NCBI GenBank assembly: GCA_027064515.1
Contig: JAMOPL010000164.1
Coordinates: forward strand, 1 to 54,568
From: Sulfurimonas sp.
GTDB taxonomy: Bacteria > Campylobacterota > Campylobacteria > Campylobacterales > Sulfurimonadaceae
Reading direction: 5' to 3'
DNA: 54,568 nt
Shown here: in pieces, positions 26,535 through 34,888 of the stretch
Position numbering within the stretch: the stretch's first letter is position 1
Layout: each line of letters begins with the position of its first letter
Made by a program: the position numbers and the translations under genes
The notes under the pieces: model-generated
What the model was told of the DNA's origin: nothing
What the model saw: the letters and a program-made list of their open reading frames with translations, nothing else
The model's database searches: none

Positions 26535-28844
26535 ATGGATAATTATGATGATGAGATGCAAGAGATACAGGGATATTTTTTAGAAGAAGCATCTGAACTA
26601 TTTGATAGTTCACATAGTATATTACTAGAATCTGAACAAAGTGGTGAATTAAATTCTGATAGTATTGATGCCCTATTCCGTAATATACATACACTTAAAG
26701 GTGGGTCTGGTTCAGTTGAACTTGATTATTTTGCTAAATATATACACTATTTAGAAGACTTTATAGATAGCCTAAGAAAAGGTGAATTAACACCTAGTAT
26801 GGCTATGATTGATTTCTTATTGCAAGAACTTGATATATTACAAGAGATGATAGATGAAGAGGCAAATGGAAATATTAATAAGGATGAATTTGATAATAAA
26901 TTAAGCACTCTACTTAAAGATATTAAATCATTTAATAATGTGGCATTCTCTGAAGATGAAACAGGTATATCTGTTGAAAGTGGGCAGTTTATTGATTTAT
27001 ATGATGCTGTAATTGAAACTCTTCATAGTGTTGAGGATACAGAAAATTTTGATCAAGAATTTGTGAATGATTTGTTTAGACACTTACATACACTTAAAGG
27101 TAGCTCTAGTTTTATGGGTCTCACTGCATTCCCTAAATATTTACATAATGTAGAAAATTTACTTGACCAAGCAAGAAATGGTTTAATCTGCTACACAAAC
27201 CACTTCAATATAGCACTTATTGAAACAATGAATAATGCTGAAGAGATAGCTAATGATGAATTTAACAATTCATTGGATGATGATGAATTTAATATAAAGT
27301 TAAAAGATGTAGAAGAGTTGTTTGATGCTATTGTTGAAAAATGTGTAAATGAAGAAGATGAAAATAATTCAGAAGATATAGGTTTTGAATTATTTGAAGA
27401 GGATGAAAAAACTGAAGAAAATAATTCTAGTAAAGAAGATGTAGGTTTTGAACTTTTTGAAGAGGATAAAAAAACTGAAGAGAGTAATTCTAGCAAAGAA
27501 AATGTAGGTTTTGAATTATTTGAAGAGGAAAAAAAAGAGATAGAAGTTGTCGATTCTAAAATAGATATACAAGAGAAACAAATTATTCCAAAAGTGGTTA
27601 AGGCAAAAGATAAAAAGCCAAAAACAAATAATAATACTATTAAAAAATCTGCTGCTAGTAATTCAATTAGAGTTGGTTTGAATAAGATAGATTTTTTAAT
27701 GAATCGAGTTGGTGATTTAGTTATTACAAAAAGTATGTTATATAAATTTTTAGAAGATTTAGCAGACAAATATGAAGACCCAACAATAATTGATAAACTT
27801 TCCAGATTAGATAGAGAGATTAGAGAGCTTCAAGAGGCTGTTATGTCTGTTAGAATGATTCCAATGGAAAGTGTTTATTCAAAACTACCTAAAACCATAA
27901 GAGATTTAGCCAAAAAATTAAATAAAAAAGTTAATTTTATTCATCATGGTGATACAGTTGAGATTGATAAAATGATGGTTGAGGGTTTAACAGACCCATT
28001 AGTTCATATTATTAGAAACTCTTTAGACCATGGGATTGAAGAGCCTGATGTTAGAACTCAAAAAGGGAAAGATGAAACAGGAAAGCTTACAATAAGTGCT
28101 GCTCAAGAGAGTGGACATATAATAATAACTATTGAAGATGATGGTGCAGGTATAAATCTTGAAAAAGTTGCTGCTAAGGCTATAGAAAATAATATTATTA
28201 CAGAAAAAGATGCTGAGCATATGAGTGATGAAGATAAGGCAATGCTGATTTTTGCTGCTGGTTTATCTACATCTGATGAAGTAAGTGATGTATCTGGTCG
28301 TGGAGTGGGAATGGATGTTGTAATGAATAACATCACATCCATAGGTGGTAATATCACAATAGATACAGTAAAAAACAAAGGTTCTAAATTTACTATTTTA
28401 CTTCCCCTAACTCTAGCAATTTTAGATGGATTAAATGTTAAAATCGGTAAAGAGCAATTAATAATGCCTTTAAATATGATAGTAGAATCTCTGCAACCAA
28501 CTGTAAATATGATTAAAAGAGTTGGTAGTAATAAAAAAGAGATTCTAATGTTGAGAAACGAATTTATACCTATTATTAGATTATATGACTTCTTTCATAT
28601 TGAACCAGAATTTACAGATATAACTAAAGGTATGTTGATTATAACAAAAATAACAAATATTAAAGTTGCTATTTTTGTAGATGACTTTTTAAATCAAGAA
28701 CAGATAGTTGTTAAATCTTTAGAAAAAAATTATAAAAAAATAAAAGGTATTAGTGCTGCTACAATTAGAGGTGATGGTAGGATAGGATTAATCTTAGATA
28801 TTATGAATATAATAGAGGAAGAGAAGGTGCGATTATGGAACTAA
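26535..28844 (+). CDS. cheA: Chemotaxis-type histidine kinase CheA with two HPt domains and an acidic repeat linker
   Basis: It has 769 residues. Two HPt (P1) domains carry phosphorylatable H52 (IHTLKGGSGS) and H185 (LHTLKGSSSF). No P2 domain is evident. Residues 277-335 hold three copies of an acidic unit built on GFELFEE, with a 19-21-residue period. The dimerisation domain (from about 375, VGLNKIDFLMNRVGDLVITK), the HATPase domain (HIIRNSLDHGIEEP, VSGRGVGMDVV) and the CheW-like P5 domain (LLPLTLAILDGLNVKIGKEQ onward) follow. Two histidines and three receivers in one cluster suggest a branched phosphorelay. Its 3' end overlaps cheW by 10 bases. Confidence 0.95.
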   Translation: MDNYDDEMQEIQGYFLEEASELFDSSHSILLESEQSGELNSDSIDALFRNIHTLKGGSGSVELDYFAKYIHYLEDFIDSLRKGELTPSMAMIDFLLQELDILQEMIDEEANGNINKDEFDNKLSTLLKDIKSFNNVAFSEDETGISVESGQFIDLYDAVIETLHSVEDTENFDQEFVNDLFRHLHTLKGSSSFMGLTAFPKYLHNVENLLDQARNGLICYTNHFNIALIETMNNAEEIANDEFNNSLDDDEFNIKLKDVEELFDAIVEKCVNEEDENNSEDIGFELFEEDEKTEENNSSKEDVGFELFEEDKKTEESNSSKENVGFELFEEEKKEIEVVDSKIDIQEKQIIPKVVKAKDKKPKTNNNTIKKSAASNSIRVGLNKIDFLMNRVGDLVITKSMLYKFLEDLADKYEDPTIIDKLSRLDREIRELQEAVMSVRMIPMESVYSKLPKTIRDLAKKLNKKVNFIHHGDTVEIDKMMVEGLTDPLVHIIRNSLDHGIEEPDVRTQKGKDETGKLTISAAQESGHIIITIEDDGAGINLEKVAAKAIENNIITEKDAEHMSDEDKAMLIFAAGLSTSDEVSDVSGRGVGMDVVMNNITSIGGNITIDTVKNKGSKFTILLPLTLAILDGLNVKIGKEQLIMPLNMIVESLQPTVNMIKRVGSNKKEILMLRNEFIPIIRLYDFFHIEPEFTDITKGMLIITKITNIKVAIFVDDFLNQEQIVVKSLEKNYKKIKGISAATIRGDGRIGLILDIMNIIEEEKVRLWN
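27363..27539 (+). repeat. Three tandem repeats (57-63 bp) in cheA coding the GFELFEE motif
   Basis: Three consecutive units code for NNSEDIGFELFEEDEKTEE and close variants. The second carries two extra codons (63 bases against 57). GFELFEE falls at residues 283-289, 304-310 and 325-331. The units differ at several synonymous and non-synonymous positions, so the duplication is not brand new. Copy number could change by slippage without breaking the frame. Confidence 0.9.
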
Positions 28845-29269
28845 TAGTTTTTAATTTTCTAGGTGGTACTTATGCTATTGAACTTAAAAAAATAAAAGTT
28901 ATACTTGTTCATTCACAAACAAGTATAACTCCTTTACATAATGAAAGTAAATGGATAAGTGGTTTAATTAATCTTAGAGGTGATGTAGCACCTATTGTAG
29001 ATTTAAGATTAAAATTTGGTGATGTTGAGCCAAATTTTACAGAAGATACTGTAATAATTATCGTAAAAACAAATACTGAAAAATTAATCGGTATGATTGT
29101 GGATTGTATAGAATCTATAAAAGATATAGATATTAGTTTTATTACATCTCCACCTGAACTTGGAATAGGGATAAATCCTGAGTATATAACGGGATTATAT
29201 AAAAATAATGAGAATGAGATGATTACAATTTTAGATGTAGATAAGATTTTGCAAGATAAAGAGTTGTAA
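28835..29269 (+). CDS. cheW: CheW-like coupling protein
   Basis: A single CheW domain of 144 residues: LGGTYAIELKKIKVILVHSQ, then WISGLINLRGDVAPIVDLRL, and a C-terminal YITGLYKNNENEMITILDVD strand. CheW bridges MCP receptors to CheA. Its start lies inside the 3' end of cheA (10-base overlap), so the two are coupled. It is the last gene of the cluster; the next gene converges from the other strand after 3 bases and I saw no terminator between them. Confidence 0.93.
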   Translation: MELIVFNFLGGTYAIELKKIKVILVHSQTSITPLHNESKWISGLINLRGDVAPIVDLRLKFGDVEPNFTEDTVIIIVKTNTEKLIGMIVDCIESIKDIDISFITSPPELGIGINPEYITGLYKNNENEMITILDVDKILQDKEL

Positions 29270-29272
29270 TCT

Positions 29273-30391
29273 CTATCTCTTTTTAGCCCATCTTGCAAAA
29301 AATCTTGCTGGTGAGATTCTATCACTTATCTCTTTATTTGAGATAATATGTTGGGATAAAATTTTAGCAAGATATGGTGCTAAAACAAATCCATACCCAC
29401 CATTCCCATTCATCATATATAAATTTGGATAGTAGGTAAACTTTTTATAATCAGCATTTTTTACTTTTAATTTATTTCCACAATTTAAAATAGTTTCATT
29501 GCTCATAACTAAATTACCTACTATTGGCATATAATCAAATGAACCAGATCTTAATCCTGTATAATCTTTAATTATCTCTACATTATCAAGATTTATAGTT
29601 TTTGATGCTTTTTCTAGTAACTCTGCCCTACCCTTATCAAAATCATAAGGTTCCTTAGTTTTTTGAGGATGGTAATGAGTATTATGTGTTGCACCAATCG
29701 CTAAAATACCATCTTTACTTGGAGATATAGAAACAAACTGATGTATAGAATAAGGATTCTCACTTCTAGTCTTAATATCTATACGATGACCCCAAACACC
29801 CCTGAGTTCTATATAAGGCTCTTTTATTATTTGTTCATATGCACCAGTAGTAATAATTACATTTTTTGCACTATACAAATCATCAATTATCCAGATTCCA
29901 TCATCATAAATTAAATTTTCTACTGTATGTTTTATGAATTTTGCATCTTTAGACATAGCTTCACAAACAGATTTTGCATTGATTACACCTGTATTTAAAG
30001 ATACTTGTTCTTGATTTAAAGCATTTGTTGTAAGATTCTCTGTATTGATTGTAGATAAGTCATTTAATTTTAATTTAGTAATATTTTTATAAAATTTAAG
30101 AGTTTTAGATTCTAAATCATCTTTTGCAATATGTAAAAGAGGAGCTTTAGTTAATAGATGTGGGAAGTTTCTTTCATAATAATCCATACTATAAACAAAG
30201 GAATCATTTATAAGTTCTTTTAATTCTCCAGATTTGGAAAACTTAGGAGAGATAAATGCACCAGCTGCACCACTCCCTCCACTAGCTACCGATTCACTAT
30301 CAAAAAGCATAACTTTTTTATTAAGCTGTGTAAATTCAAATGCTAAAGAGCATCCATTAATACCAGCTCCAATAATTGCTATATCATACAA
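29273..30391 (-). CDS. FAD-dependent oxidoreductase, DAO / MnmC C-terminal type, TTG start
   Basis: The N-terminal dinucleotide fold DIAIIGAGINGCSLAFEF binds FAD. VASGGSGAAGAFISPKFSKS resembles the ASGNxAG loop of the MnmC C-terminal (glycine oxidase-like) domain, which removes the carboxymethyl group of cmnm5U in tRNA. The C-terminal FAD contact GNGGYGFVLAPYLAKIL is present. At 372 residues it is a stand-alone oxidase domain, so either an MnmC2-type tRNA enzyme or an amino-acid oxidase is possible. The TTG start has only a weak ribosome site within the end of glyS, 5 bases upstream. Confidence 0.75.
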   Translation of the reverse strand: MYDIAIIGAGINGCSLAFEFTQLNKKVMLFDSESVASGGSGAAGAFISPKFSKSGELKELINDSFVYSMDYYERNFPHLLTKAPLLHIAKDDLESKTLKFYKNITKLKLNDLSTINTENLTTNALNQEQVSLNTGVINAKSVCEAMSKDAKFIKHTVENLIYDDGIWIIDDLYSAKNVIITTGAYEQIIKEPYIELRGVWGHRIDIKTRSENPYSIHQFVSISPSKDGILAIGATHNTHYHPQKTKEPYDFDKGRAELLEKASKTINLDNVEIIKDYTGLRSGSFDYMPIVGNLVMSNETILNCGNKLKVKNADYKKFTYYPNLYMMNGNGGYGFVLAPYLAKILSQHIISNKEISDRISPARFFARWAKKR

Positions 30392-30396
30392 AATAG

Positions 30397-32415
30397 TTAA
30401 ATACTTACTTCTTTAATATCTGCTATCTTTAAAATACTTTTATATATTGACGCTACTAATGACTTTCTATTATTTTTAATTCTTTCATCATCAGCATTAA
30501 CCATTACATCTTCAAAAAATTTATCTAATTGTGGTTTTAGTCCTAAAAGAGAATCTAATTCAGCTTCATAAGATTCATAATTTGTATTTAAAACTTTGTT
30601 ATATTCTAAATATAAATTTTCCTCTGCTTGTGAATCAAATAGTTTAGAATCTATAATCATTTCTACTGATAAATCAATATCTTTAGTTATATTTGCAACT
30701 CTTTTAAATGTAGTAAAACACTCTGAAAAACCTTCACTGTTTACAATATTGTTAAGTGCTTCAATTTTAGAATCGATTGCATTTAAGTCTTTTTCACCTG
30801 ATGCTAAAACAGCTTCTATAATAGATGGATTTACTTTATGATACTGTTTAACTCTCTCTAAGAAGAAATTATTTAACTTTTTCATATCTATATTTTCATA
30901 TGAAGATGCTAGTTCTTTTAAATCTTCTATCATATTAAAATCAAAATTATACTCTTTTGTAATTCTTATGATTCCATTTACTGCTCGACGAAGAGCAAAA
31001 GGATCTCTTGAACCAGTTGGGATTTGATTTACACTAAAAAGTGCTAATAGAGTGTCAAGTTTTATACTCATAGCAACAATAGCACTTAATGAAGTAGATG
31101 GTAAATCACTATCTTCACCATTTGGTAAATATTGTTCTTTTATACAAAGAGCTACTGAATCATTTTCATTAGCCTCTTTTGCATAGTAATAACCCATAAG
31201 ACCTTGTAACTCTGTAAATTCATACACCATTTCACTCATTAAATCAGCTTTTGCTAAGTTTATTGCTCTGTTTAAATCATCTTCTAAAGCATCTGGTTTA
31301 TATTTACTAAAAAGTATATTTGCTATTTTTCTTTCTCTATCTATCTTGTCTGAAACACTACCAAGCCCTTTAAAAAATGCAACTTTTTCAAGACCTTTTG
31401 TATTTAATCCATTTTTTAAGTCATTATGATAAAAGAAAAGCCCATCAGCCAAACGAGGTCTTAACACCGTTTCATTTCCATCAATAACTTTAGTAAAATC
31501 ATCAGTTAATGCATTTGAAACAACTACAAATTTATTTATTAATTTACCATCTTTAAAAACTGGAAAATATCTTTGATGCTCTTTCATTGAAGTTATTATA
31601 ACTTCAGGAGGAAGTTTTAAAAACTCCTCATCAAATGAACCTAAAAGAGCAGTAGGGTTTTCAGTAATAGCAATTACTTCATTTAATAACTCTTCATCAA
31701 TCTCTATATTTACACTATTATTCTCTTCAATAGTTTTAAAGTTTGCTAAAATATTTTCTTTTCTTAGCTCTGGAAATAGAGTTACACCACCATCTTTTAA
31801 AACATCAAAATAATTTTTTGCACCATCAATTTTTATAGAATTAAAATTACTAATACGATGAACAAAAGTCTCTTTTTTTGATTTCACACCAAAAAGTTCT
31901 ATATCTACTAATTGATCATTAAAAAGAACATTTACCCATCTTATAGGACGAATAAAACCGTTAGTTAGACTTCCCCATCTCATTGTTTTACCAAATTCTA
32001 AAGAGTTAATCCAAGTGCTAATAATAGTTTCTAATAATTCTGAAGATTCTTTACCTTTAACATTTTTTTTATAGTAAAGAACCTCTTTACCACCTTTTAC
32101 AGTGCTTGATAGCTCATCAATAGTTACTCCACATTTTTTAGCAAAACCTTTACAAGCATTTGTTGGTTCCCCATCTTTATATGCAATTGCAAGTGGAGCA
32201 CCAAAGAACTCCTCCACGCTATCAGATTGTGAAGTTTTAAACTCTCTATGCCACATAACAAGTCTACGAGGAGTATAATAAAATTCAAATTCACATAAAA
32301 GTGAATATTTTTCTAAAACATCTGCATATTTTTTTTCTATATTTTTTAACTCTTTTAAAAGTGGAACAGCTGGAAGCTCTTCAACACCAATCTCTATTAA
32401 TAGTGGTTTTAACAT
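30397..32415 (-). CDS. glyS: Glycine--tRNA ligase beta subunit
   Basis: GlyS is the tRNA-binding subunit of the bacterial alpha2beta2 glycyl-tRNA synthetase. It begins MLKPLLIEIGVEELPAVPL, the family hallmark, and contains FIRPIRWVNVLFN, PPEVIITSMKEHQRYFPVF, VLRPRLADGLFFYHNDLK and PTGSRDPFALRRAVNGIIRI. Its 672 residues are normal. The alpha subunit (glyQ) is not in the window. An AAGAG ribosome site precedes the ATG. Confidence 0.97.
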   Translation of the reverse strand: MLKPLLIEIGVEELPAVPLLKELKNIEKKYADVLEKYSLLCEFEFYYTPRRLVMWHREFKTSQSDSVEEFFGAPLAIAYKDGEPTNACKGFAKKCGVTIDELSSTVKGGKEVLYYKKNVKGKESSELLETIISTWINSLEFGKTMRWGSLTNGFIRPIRWVNVLFNDQLVDIELFGVKSKKETFVHRISNFNSIKIDGAKNYFDVLKDGGVTLFPELRKENILANFKTIEENNSVNIEIDEELLNEVIAITENPTALLGSFDEEFLKLPPEVIITSMKEHQRYFPVFKDGKLINKFVVVSNALTDDFTKVIDGNETVLRPRLADGLFFYHNDLKNGLNTKGLEKVAFFKGLGSVSDKIDRERKIANILFSKYKPDALEDDLNRAINLAKADLMSEMVYEFTELQGLMGYYYAKEANENDSVALCIKEQYLPNGEDSDLPSTSLSAIVAMSIKLDTLLALFSVNQIPTGSRDPFALRRAVNGIIRITKEYNFDFNMIEDLKELASSYENIDMKKLNNFFLERVKQYHKVNPSIIEAVLASGEKDLNAIDSKIEALNNIVNSEGFSECFTTFKRVANITKDIDLSVEMIIDSKLFDSQAEENLYLEYNKVLNTNYESYEAELDSLLGLKPQLDKFFEDVMVNADDERIKNNRKSLVASIYKSILKIADIKEVSI

Positions 32416-32459
32416 AATTATACTCTTTTATTAAATTATCTCGATTCTATCTATATTTT

Positions 32460-32483
32460 GGTTAAAAAGTGCTTTTTTGAACC
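32460..32483 (-). terminator. Possible weak stem-loop after ftsK
   Basis: GGTTAAAAA and TTTTTTGAACC flank a GTGC loop with one mismatch, immediately after the ftsK stop codon. No U-run follows on the minus strand, and the stem sits within the probable glyS promoter region. It could be an attenuator, a weak terminator or chance. Confidence 0.3.
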
Positions 32484-34787
32484 TTATAATATTTCACGGA
32501 TACCTTTTGCATTTGCAGTAGATAATACACCTGATGATTCTAATTGTTCTATTATTCTTGCTGAACGATTATATCCTATTTGAAGTTTTCTTTGTAGATA
32601 TGATATTGATGTTTTTCTATCTGTTAAGATTACATTCTTTGCATCTTCAAAAAGTGAATCTAGCTCTTCATTAGTTTCTCTTGTTCCTGTATTTATATTA
32701 TCAGTTTCTTCTACTAAAAAACTTTTATCATAATTAGGTTCTCTTTGAGATTTAATGAACTCTACTATATTTTCTATCTCATTTTCTGTTGCCCATGGAG
32801 CATGAAGTCTTACTAAGCCAGTTGCACCAGGAGGGGTAAAAAGCATATCTCCACGACCTAGTAAAGATTCTGCACCCATCTGATCTAAAATAATTTTAGA
32901 ATCTATTTTAGAGTTTACCCTATACGAGATTCTTGATGGTAAATTCGCTTTAATAAGACCTGTTACAACATCAACAGATGGTCTTTGAGTAGCAACTATA
33001 AGATGTATACCACAAGCTCTAGCTTTTTGAGCAAGTCTAGCAATTGATAGTTCTACATCTTTACCACTTGTCATCATTAAATCTGCTAATTCATCTATTA
33101 TTACAACTATATATGGAAAATGCTCCCCACCCTCTTTTTTTATTTTTTCATTATAATTTTCTATATTTTTAGTTCTTGAATCAGCCATAAGCTCATATCG
33201 ACGCTCCATCTCATTTACCATATTATTCAAAGCAACTATTGCCTGTTTAGGTTTTGTAATAACTGGAGTAAGAAGATGTGGAATATCATTATAAGTAGAA
33301 AATTCAAGCATTTTTGGATCTATCATAAGCAATCTCAATTGATCAGGTGAATTTTTATATAAAAGTGAAATTATCATCGCATTTATACCAACACTCTTAC
33401 CACTTCCCGTTGTTCCTGCAATTAAAAGGTGAGGTAATTTTTTTAAGTCCGTAACAAAAGGTTTTCCAACTATATCTTTTCCAAGTGCTATTGTTAAAGG
33501 TGATGATGATTCTTGAAATAATTTAGAATTTAATAACTCCCGTAGATAAATTGTATCAACAGAATCATTAGGAATCTCTATCCCAACAACATCTTTTCCT
33601 GGTATCGGTGCTTGAATACGAATCGTCTCAGCAGATAGTGCCATCGCTAAATCATCTTGTAGATTTAAAATTTTACTCACCTTAACATTTGCTGCAGGTT
33701 TAAATTCAAATGTAGAAACAACAGGGCCTGCATAAGTTCTCACAACATCACCATCTATTTTAAAGTGAGATAATTTAGAGATTAAATGCCCTATTTTATC
33801 GTCCAATTCACTTTCATCTATATTATGTGTTATACCATCATTTTTTTGTAAAAAATCAATAGATGGTAGTTTAAAATTTTTAGGTTTATCTACTTTACCT
33901 TTTTCTATTCCCTCTAATAGTTTTGCATTTTCCTCAAGTTCTTGAACAACAACAGCATTTTTTTGTTCTTTTACTTTTTGTGCTATCTCTACTATATTAT
34001 TTGTTTTTTCTAGCTCTTCTGTTTCTACAATCTCTTTTTCAATTATTTTCAACTCTTCTTTAACTTTTATTTTTTGTTTTTTATCTTTCTTTATTAACTT
34101 AATCTCTATCTCTTCCTCTTCCTCTTCTTCAAAAGATTCTGGCTCTTCTAATATCTCCTCTGGAATCTTTGTTATATTCTCTTTTATTACTATATTTTCT
34201 GTTTCTATCTTTTGTTCAGTACTTTTAGGAATCTCCTCAATTTTTACCTCTTTAGCCTTTTTTTCTACCTCTTCAACAAATTTAGTTTTTTTATTTAATT
34301 TTTCTTTTGAAGTTTGATTTGTAGAAGTTAATAATTTTTTTATATACTTATTTACAATATCACCTATCTCTTGTGTATCTTTATTTAAAACTATTATTAG
34401 AGATACCATACTCATCATAGTCCAAAATACCCAAATACCTAAACTACCAATATAAGGATATACAAACCCTACAAAATTACCAGCAAGTTTTCCACTTAAT
34501 TCACCTTCTAATAACATCGCTTGTGCTAAAAGTACAGAGAAAAATAGTAGAAATGTAGCCATTGAGAGTTCTAGTCTTCTAAAAGAAAAACTTGTGTTTT
34601 TATATAAAAAATATATAGGGATTAAAAATGCAAGTAGATAAATATATGATAAATATCCAAAATATAGTTTATTGTATGATGCAAAAGTTATTCCATAACT
34701 TCCAATTAAACCACTATCACCTATAATTGTAGCGACACCAAGGTATATAAAAATACCACATAAGAGTATAAATAGAGCATCTTTCAA
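32484..34787 (-). CDS. ftsK: DNA translocase FtsK, probable TTG start at 34787
   Basis: FtsK pumps the terminus region of the chromosome at the division septum and activates Xer recombination at dif. Four membrane segments lie in the first 170 residues, then a long acidic Glu/Lys-rich linker. The RecA-like motor follows, with Walker A AGTTGSGKSV and Walker B YIVVIIDELADLMM, and a C-terminal gamma winged helix (TSISYLQRKLQIGYNRSARI). The longer frame starts at a TTG (34883) inside the flgL terminator hairpin. I prefer the internal TTG at 34787, which has AAAGG 8 bases upstream and removes an odd 32-residue N-terminus, leaving 767 residues. Confidence 0.93.
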   Translation of the reverse strand: MKDALFILLCGIFIYLGVATIIGDSGLIGSYGITFASYNKLYFGYLSYIYLLAFLIPIYFLYKNTSFSFRRLELSMATFLLFFSVLLAQAMLLEGELSGKLAGNFVGFVYPYIGSLGIWVFWTMMSMVSLIIVLNKDTQEIGDIVNKYIKKLLTSTNQTSKEKLNKKTKFVEEVEKKAKEVKIEEIPKSTEQKIETENIVIKENITKIPEEILEEPESFEEEEEEEIEIKLIKKDKKQKIKVKEELKIIEKEIVETEELEKTNNIVEIAQKVKEQKNAVVVQELEENAKLLEGIEKGKVDKPKNFKLPSIDFLQKNDGITHNIDESELDDKIGHLISKLSHFKIDGDVVRTYAGPVVSTFEFKPAANVKVSKILNLQDDLAMALSAETIRIQAPIPGKDVVGIEIPNDSVDTIYLRELLNSKLFQESSSPLTIALGKDIVGKPFVTDLKKLPHLLIAGTTGSGKSVGINAMIISLLYKNSPDQLRLLMIDPKMLEFSTYNDIPHLLTPVITKPKQAIVALNNMVNEMERRYELMADSRTKNIENYNEKIKKEGGEHFPYIVVIIDELADLMMTSGKDVELSIARLAQKARACGIHLIVATQRPSVDVVTGLIKANLPSRISYRVNSKIDSKIILDQMGAESLLGRGDMLFTPPGATGLVRLHAPWATENEIENIVEFIKSQREPNYDKSFLVEETDNINTGTRETNEELDSLFEDAKNVILTDRKTSISYLQRKLQIGYNRSARIIEQLESSGVLSTANAKGIREIL

Positions 34788-34850
34788 ATTATTAACCTTT
34801 ATAAATATAATTTTTGGGGAAGTATAGCAAAAACAACTATAAGCAAGTAA

Positions 34851-34888
34851 AATATTTGGCAATATGAAATATTTAATTGCCAAATATT
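34851..34888 (-). terminator. Terminator of flgL
   Basis: A perfect 13-bp stem, AATATTTGGCAAT (34851-34863) with ATTGCCAAATATT (34876-34888) and a 12-base loop, begins within the flgL stop codon and is followed by TTTAC on the minus strand. It isolates flgL from ftsK and argues against translation of ftsK starting at 34883. Confidence 0.7.

Noticed and set aside
27191..27769. A 192-codon minus-strand frame inside cheA
   Set aside because: Its Ser/Phe/Leu-rich product is the antisense image of the acidic repeat region. No ribosome site or family match, and cheA clearly occupies the region.
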